From positions 3,035,541 to 3,099,540 of the forward strand of contig NW_023998432.1 in the NCBI RefSeq assembly GCF_014805625.2: a stretch of DNA of 64,000 bases. The letters run 5' to 3'. The position numbers and the translations under genes are program-made. Positions 58,180 to 64,000 of this stretch are shown piece by piece. Position 1 is the first letter of the stretch. Each line of letters begins with the position of its first letter. Under the pieces are notes generated by a model that searched no databases, was not told the DNA's origin, and saw only the letters and a program-made list of their open reading frames with translations. The stretch comes from Glossina fuscipes. Its lineage: Eukaryota > Arthropoda > Insecta > Diptera > Glossinidae.

Positions 58180-60429
58180 CTTAGAGTGGCAAAACTCTAT
58201 ATATGTTCTCATACCATACCAAAACCAAAAATAAATTGAAAAGCTCTAGTATTCGTACAGAACCCGAAAGTCGTTCATCGTAGCAATTTCATTTGCTTAA
58301 GTTTCCCTTGTACGTTAAAGTATTTCAACGTCCTGAAGCGAAATTTCGGCATCATTTAATTTTATAACACCGCATGTTCTCCTTCTCAAAAGCTTTAAGC
58401 GAATTTTATTTCTTATATTGTGCCAATAGACTATCTATAAAAATTTTCAATTTTATGTTGAAATCAGCTGACATCAAAGGTTACATATGAAAACCACAAT
58501 AAATGCAATAGCAGGGTCCCTCAAAGTCTCTTTATCCAGTTTTATGTAAAGTTTATATTATCACACGTCACATTCTTTACGAGTTCCTAGGATATTATTA
58601 ATATTCTGCAAAGGTTAATAGTATAATGGACTTCAATTTAGTCCTCAACTTTTAGAAAACTCTACTTACTTTTTGGATAGAACCTTTTAACATAATAAAT
58701 TTTACTAAATGCTTATGAAAACATACGAAAATAGTAACGAATAATACGAGTCGTAAAACTTCCATCATATGATAAGCCTATAGTGATCAAGTCGCGCCAA
58801 CTATTTAATTTGTCCTTAGTTGATTTTCTATGGACTCGGTTAAGTTACTTCTGAAATCTTATGATTATGAAATTTTATCACTAAGAATTGTTGTACACAA
58901 AAAAATGTGTATTTCATTTAATTTTTTAACACCGTAGAGTAAGTTAGTAAGCTAAGTTCATAACTTTTAAAATTATTCGTTTCACAAAAACCTTACCGTG
59001 TATTGATTTTTTAGGATCCTTAATGCAATCATTAAAAGTTGCAACAATATTGTAGCTTCTAAAATTCGCATTTGGAGAGAGATATTTGCACATACACCTA
59101 ATAGCACATATATATGTGCACGCATATAACTTTATACATTGGTATATATAAACTAATCAACAAATGAAAACAGAAAATTTTTATGTTGTCGCAGTGTTGC
59201 CTGTGGATATCTTTTATAAATGAATATCATTTTTGTATGTAATCGTAGAAAAATATGTACACATTTTCATACTCCCCTTAGTAAGTGGAAGATTTCAATT
59301 CAACCAAGGAAAAAAAAAGAAATCCTGCTATATACAAGATTTTGAGTGCATAAAATTCTTTACAGCATACAGATTTCATATGTTCAGGAAAAACACTTGC
59401 ATAAATTTGTTAGACATATAAAACTACTTGTAGTTGCATATATGGCACCCCTACATACAAATACCATATCGTATATATAATACGTTTAAGAAAGAAAATG
59501 AACAACGCCGAACCTAGTTGCAATAGGTTTGGCAAGGTAAACCTACACTTCTAAAAATTTTAATTAAGACGTTTTATATATATATATATATATTTATATA
59601 TATAGTTCTTTTATTAAAATTGCGTATGGTTTCGAAACCCACAAACGTTGTACACTCTATGAAATTATTGTACAATTATTAGATGGAATTCAAGACCATA
59701 CGTAATGGTTAACCATACTGCTGTCCTTCCACTTATTTACGTCGCAGAAGTAGTTCACAAAATAACGAAATTAATTGAAGGAGTAGTTAGATAAAATTAA
59801 AGTGTCATATGCGTTAATACGTTTTTATTATATCCCGGTCCCTATTCTTCGAAAAATAGAAGTCAAGACGGTCCGCGTACTGGCTTGAATGGAATGGATT
59901 CTCAGGGGTGACAATTTTATCGGAATGCAGGTTAAGCAGGCTATAAGCAGACTTCAAAAATAATTTACAATAGTTTTCGCGAAACCGTTCAGGGGTTACT
60001 ATTACGACTAAGCTCAGAATATCTCATCCTGGATATAAAACTGTATACTGCTACTAAAAAAGCCTGGCATTTGCGATGGTATAGAATATGTTAAATTTTT
60101 TTTCTTTTTTCTTTCTTTTCTTGTGCATTTTCTTTTTAATTCTTAATTTGGGTGCTTTTTTTTCTTTGGTTTTTTGGTTTTGTTTCTTTTCTATGTGTTG
60201 TGTTACTTTTTCAAAAATAATTTCTTTAACTTGTCAAGTAGTTCTTATGCAACACACACTCACTAACATATGAAACAAATGAAAAACGTAAGCAAATTTT
60301 GTGCTTGTACCCAAAAGGAACAATACACTGGAAACTTGTAAACATTAAATGGAATTTACTCTTTACACTCTACAACACACTCTCATGCGCAACTGAATGC
60401 ATGCGTCTTCTTTTATATTAGCAGACACA
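58180..60429. other. No gene recognised; (TA)n at 59576-59604
   Basis: AT-rich. A TA microsatellite is interrupted once by TTT. ORFs at 59233-59421 and 60088-60273 are low-complexity or without motif. Confidence 0.45.
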
Positions 60430-62099
60430 TACTGTATACTGAAGTGAAGATAGCCCACCAAGAAAACTTACATTTGTATGGTTCGTGCCTTCACTGAAAA
60501 TATCTTTGCTAAGCTAAAATTTATTGCGAAATAAACAACAATAAAGTAAAATAAGTATTAAAATTAAATAATCTTAGCAAACGCGCACATACAAAACACA
60601 TTGAGCCACTAACTACGAGCACAAAACCAAAAACGCTAAGCTATTGCTAGTAAATCTCATGCAAAAGTACGTTACAAATACTGAAAGAATGCAATGTTAA
60701 AATCGTGTTGTAACCATTTTTAGAGACATTACCCGACTACAGATTTTTATCTGTAGAAAGTTTTGAATAAAATTGCACGGGACTCATACTTAGAAAAGCA
60801 ATAATATGCATTTAATTTCTTAAGCAAGTGGATGGTCAAACGCGCTGGCACGCTCGCGTACAGCTTTTTTTTAACACATTCTTCTGTTGCAAACATATGC
60901 CCGTAATCTTAAACATACCTGTTGAATAAAGACAAAACCATCATGTGCATAAAATCGAACACTTCATTAGCAATTAAAAACAAAATATAATGTACATAAG
61001 ATCGAACATTTCATTAGCAACGTCCATTAGCTACATTTCGCATTTATCTTCTTTTTTATCTGCAGAGGGAAGATTTTTGACGAGTTTGGTGGTGATGGAC
61101 CGAGACCAGGGTAATGAAATTAGGTTTATCTGATAGGTTTTAGTGTCCCTTAAGACATATTAAAAATCTGCACATGGCGAAATTTGTTGATATTTTTTGT
61201 ACACACTTTGCGCGCTGTAACTTTTCGCTAATAATACGTGTTATACGGTAAATTTATTTGTTTATTCATTTATTTATTTTAATTCTACTTATACATGAAA
61301 TTCTACTAAACAAATAACAGTCGAGTTCAATTGGCACTTAAAGCAAAACTTATATTAAATTGATAATAAAACTTAGTATAAATACAATAAAACAAATAAG
61401 AAGGAAAAAAAAAAAAGCATTTGCACAACCAACATAGAACCACACTTACAACCGGTACAGGACCAAATTGCAAATGAATCCCTAAGCCATCACAAACATG
61501 CATAACCCTGGCAACCGATAATACTTAACAACAATTCATTTTCGAATCGTAACGACTTTTACGGATAAAAGCTAGTTTACGTACGACATAGGTAAATCGC
61601 GCGTATTAAGCAATGTTGCTTTAATGGACTTTAAAGAGTCCGATAACGAGAATAAGTGATAGACGTCATTTAGGTTCCTGCAAACTACTCTGAGCGGATT
61701 AAGCAGCTCATAATTATATTTACAACGACTAAGCTTAACGACGATAACGTGCCTAGAGAAGCGGTTAGGGACATTAAAGCTTATTTCACCAAGTAATAAA
61801 TACGAGTCAATAGCACCATTTATTACTTTGATTACAAAGCAAGCGCCAAGAATAAACCTACGTTTCTCAAGAAGTAGTAAAAAAAAACATTTTTATAATT
61901 TCTTAAAATATATTTCTACAATTTCTTATTTTATTTATGCTTGTATTTCTATCTTTAATTACTATTTCTACTCATTTTGTAGTGTTCAATTATCAATTGC
62001 TTTAGCAGAGGCGCGAACCTGAATTTGAAGATAGCCCACATTTTTGTTTTTGCTAAAACGGCTAGGTACAGTGGGCTAACTTCACATCAGTTATTATAT
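60430..62099 (-). mobile_element. Family T copy 2, rearranged, with nested LINE fragment
   Basis: The termini are ACTGAAGTGAAGATAGCCCA at 60438 and GGGCTAACTTCACATCAGT to 62091. The flanking octamers TACTGTAT (60430-60437) and TATTATAT (62092-62099) match at six of eight positions, supporting an 8-bp duplication. Both ends are in reverse orientation relative to copy 1, but 60757-61155 carries internal T sequence in forward orientation (ATTGCACGGGACTCATACTT, ATCGAACATTTCATTAGC), so an internal segment is inverted. A LINE 3' fragment occupies 61255-61877. Confidence 0.8.
61255..61877 (-). mobile_element. LINE copy D, 3' fragment nested in family T
   Basis: The plus strand starts with a TTATTTGTTTATTCATTTAT tract, then the 3' UTR, nearly identical in reading to copy A's at 4508-4800 (AACAAATAACAGTCGAGTTC, AACCGGTACAGGACCAAATT), then the last ORF2 codons. 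It is 5'-truncated at 61877, as is usual after incomplete LINE reverse transcription. Only the ORF2 C-terminus (..VCRNLNDVYHLFSLSDSL.. region) is present. Confidence 0.85.
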
Positions 62100-62646
62100 A
62101 TACATTTTTGCATACACGTAGGTGCAATACTTGCGTACACGGAAGTAGACACATGTGAGAGCTGATGCGATAAGCAAAACGAGTAAGAAAATGAATATAT
62201 GTAAGGATGTTAATCTTATCAAAAAGATGGTTTCTTTTTTTTTTTTGATTAAGTTTAAATTAAAAATATATATACATATACATAAATATATACACATTCT
62301 AGTGAAGTTTGACACTTTAACGATTTAACTGAAGACTTTACGAGACAGTAATTTATTTACAGTTAACACACATTTTTTATGTTTGCAATAGTTTCGTTTT
62401 GTGGTGAATTTATTGAAAAAACTACAAACATTTTTTTAATTCTCGGGGAGTATAATTTTTATGACTTCTTCGTATATCAACATAAAAAGATAATTAAGAC
62501 ATAGTTAGAGAAGAGCAAGTTGCTATTCTGCATTCTAATGATTAAAAACGAATTACGTTGTTTCGTAAGAATGTTGCTAATGACGTGTTCATGCCGTGGT
62601 TTAAGTCACAAACGGAAGACGTATGCCACATAAGCGCTAGGTTATC
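62100..62646. other. No gene recognised
   Basis: AT-rich DNA between family T copy 2 and the second Polinton terminus. Confidence 0.4.
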
Positions 62647-63110
62647 AGTAGTATATATATGGGCGAACATCGACGTGAATTTTAGCCCGCAACAAAACGG
62701 GCTTTTTTTTTTTTTTCTTTTTTTGGTCATCAAAATTTTTCGGCTTTTCCGTATAGTAGTATATATATGGGGGAACGATGTCCGCACATTTCCCCGCTCC
62801 CACCATATAACCACACTCCAAACGACACACATGCACCCATGGTCACATAGAACCGCACATACACACACACACACAACACCATCCCTCACGTCTACTACAC
62901 ATTCCACATGACACTCCACTTACCCTCACGACGCCGATTCCAACGCCAACGATCACATCTCATCATGTACCGCCCCCTCCAATTACACTCCCTCATATCA
63001 CGCTAACAAACATTTATTTCCCATAAATCTTACCTCCATTACACACATCCTCCTAAACAAACGAAAAACCATTCCTCCACGGACATGAATTATTTATGAT
63101 TCCCTTTACA
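62647..63110 (+). repeat. Terminal repeat of second Polinton
   Basis: Contains two copies of AGTAGTATATATATGGG (62647 and 62755), the second 108 bases in. Next come ATCGACGTGAATTTTAGCCC, a T tract, CCCCGCTCCCACCATATAAC, a CA-rich stretch (62857-62875), and CATCCTCCTAAACAAACG then TTATTTATGA, which parallels CATCCTAATAAACAAAC and TTATTTATGA at 31170-31223. Confidence 0.75.
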
Positions 63111-63255
63111 AAAGTACATGAAAAGAGAAGCACGATCGTGCATGCACATGTCTACACAGATTCACACAAACACATCTCTTCATTACACGCATCTTAATGA
63201 CCAAACCAAAAAACCATTCCTTCAAATCAATCTTCCTCCCTCCCAATCAATCTTC

Positions 63256-63492
63256 ATGGCGAATAATCAAATGGACCAATTCCTTCAAAGCGAGACTCCG
63301 AATTACGACCTCAGATATCAAACTGAAACACTTTCTGATCCAATTGAAAGCTATGATCATTATTTCAATGATAGCTTCAATGAGCAACTGTTAAATATTA
63401 ATATACCTACAGTTACGGACTACAACAGACTTTTAGACGATAGTTTCAATAATGAAATTTCTAAGATTAATTTGGATAGTTTACTACAATAA
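63256..63492 (+). CDS. Small acidic protein of unknown function, putative Polinton gene
   Basis: Seventy-eight codons from ATG 63256 (context TTCATGG with G at +4), rich in Asn, Asp, Leu and Tyr: MANNQMDQFLQSE, ESYDHYFNDSFNEQLLNINI and LLDDSFNNEISKINLDSLLQ. The DDSFN/NDSFN phrase occurs twice. The frame is also open upstream to an ATG at 63118, which would add 46 low-complexity residues; the later start is preferred because the upstream part lies in terminal-repeat-like, C/A-rich DNA. An AATAAA (63488-63493) overlaps the stop codon, so transcription could end just downstream. No domain is recognised. Position directly inside a Polinton terminus and lack of decay suggest an element gene. Confidence 0.5.
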   Translation: MANNQMDQFLQSETPNYDLRYQTETLSDPIESYDHYFNDSFNEQLLNINIPTVTDYNRLLDDSFNNEISKINLDSLLQ

Positions 63493-63744
63493 AGCATTAA
63501 ACAAATAAATAATAATTAAACTTATGTTTTATTTTTATTCTTCTGATAACTACAGCCAATGTGACCAGAAATCTATAAAAATAAATTATAAACTGAATTT
63601 TAGTTAGTAGCTTCAAACTCGTGATTGGAAAAAGAACTACAACATCAATACAACAAAAACCGTGGTAAGAAACAAGAAACAAAAGAAATATTTTTCATAT
63701 AATTGTTCTAAAAATTTCATAATTTTTTTAAATGTTTTTAATAG

Positions 63745-63999
63745 ACCTTTCTACAGACTCTTAATGACGCCTGGAAAACATCAGGACAAGGATACACAAA
63801 GATAGATGAGTTATCAATTGATGCATCCTATAAAATAGTCGGATATAAGGCAAAAGCAACACAATATGGAGAAAAGATTGCCCTTTATTTGGAATCATCA
63901 GAGGGAAAGTTACTCTGGATATTTTTTCCGAAGCGTCTTAGTCAAGTATTCCAATATCCAACATATTATCTTTCGGGGAAGAGACAAATCTATAGCTAA
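63745..63999 (+). CDS. Exon of an unknown small protein, putative Polinton gene
   Basis: Eighty-four stop-free codons without any ATG, closed by TAA at 63997-63999. TTTTTAATAG just before ACC at 63745 is a fair 3' splice site, and a good 5' splice site, GTAAGA, lies at 63665; the 80-base intron between them would join in phase with 18 open codons (63611-63664). The protein has a mixed beta-like pattern: DELSIDASYKIVGYKAKATQ, GEKIALYLESSEG, LLWIFFPKRLSQVF. The arrangement (alternating strands, then a F-P-R segment) recalls small OB-fold-like proteins common in arthropod mobile elements, but I cannot name the family. The upstream start of the gene is not found. Confidence 0.45.
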   Translation, partial: TFLQTLNDAWKTSGQGYTKIDELSIDASYKIVGYKAKATQYGEKIALYLESSEGKLLWIFFPKRLSQVFQYPTYYLSGKRQIYS

Positions 64000-64000
64000 T

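Larger units (their letters stand above)
62647..64000 (+). mobile_element. Second Polinton: left end, continuing beyond the window
   Basis: Starts AGTAGTATATATATGGGCGA at 62647. The terminal repeat matches the inverted right end of the first Polinton (39872 down to about 39605) over several hundred bases and, more loosely, its left end. The sequence then carries plus-strand ORFs without internal stops to the window edge. No capsid or polymerase gene is visible yet; the rest lies outside. The 6 bases before it are GTTATC; the partner duplication is outside the window. Confidence 0.7.

Noticed and set aside
62542..62919. ORFs of 117-125 codons on both strands
   Set aside because: They cross the Polinton terminal repeat, a T homopolymer and a CA microsatellite; the composition is low-complexity and the frames are fortuitous.
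1..64000. CRISPR arrays, bacterial operons, riboswitches, rRNA genes
   Set aside because: No regularly spaced repeats, no Shine-Dalgarno-led gene clusters and no conserved RNA cores; the window is eukaryotic.

Overview
This is a eukaryotic, visibly AT-rich window with no recognisable host protein-coding gene. Its content is transposon debris of insect type: a jockey/CR1-like LINE family, three decayed mariner/Tc1 copies, Polintons, and small TIR elements with 'TATACCC' ends. That mixture fits a fly (Diptera) best; the taxon is an inference and no marker gene confirms it. I read the window as intergenic or long-intron, repeat-rich DNA.

Layout. 1-9 kb: AT-rich DNA, a decayed plus-strand LINE 3' end (about 3.0-4.1 kb), then the longest minus-strand LINE copy (about 4.5-8.3 kb), which contains a 100-N assembly gap, and two 'Q' repeats. 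9-31 kb: mostly featureless DNA with a TIR element flanked by a perfect 8-bp duplication (16.1-17.1 kb), three mariner/Tc1 remnants (17.6, 19.9 and 23.4 kb), a degenerate tandem array (22.9 kb), and copies of two small dispersed families called P and Q here. 31.0-39.9 kb: a Polinton (Maverick) with both terminal inverted repeats, now dead. It holds protein-primed DNA polymerase B, a retroviral-like integrase on the opposite strand, a packaging ATPase, a probable minor capsid protein, the major capsid protein and a cysteine protease, plus a probable solo LTR inserted in the middle. 40-62 kb: two more LINE copies, a fourth 3' fragment nested in a rearranged TIR element, more P/Q repeats and a tRNA/SINE-like sequence. 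62.6-64 kb: a second Polinton-type terminal repeat, followed by ORFs without stops that run to the window edge.

How the parts relate. The four minus-strand LINE copies are one family; comparing them shows the element layout (ORF1 with a PHD-like finger, then endonuclease, then reverse transcriptase) and the internal deletion in each copy. The Polinton genes together would encode self-synthesis (polymerase, integrase) and virion formation (capsid proteins, ATPase, protease). In the 31-40 kb copy each recognised gene carries frameshifts, stops, deletions or lost catalytic residues. The TIR match between 31003, 39872 (inverted) and 62647 is the main structural result: it delimits the first Polinton and reveals a second, apparently better preserved one that continues beyond the window.
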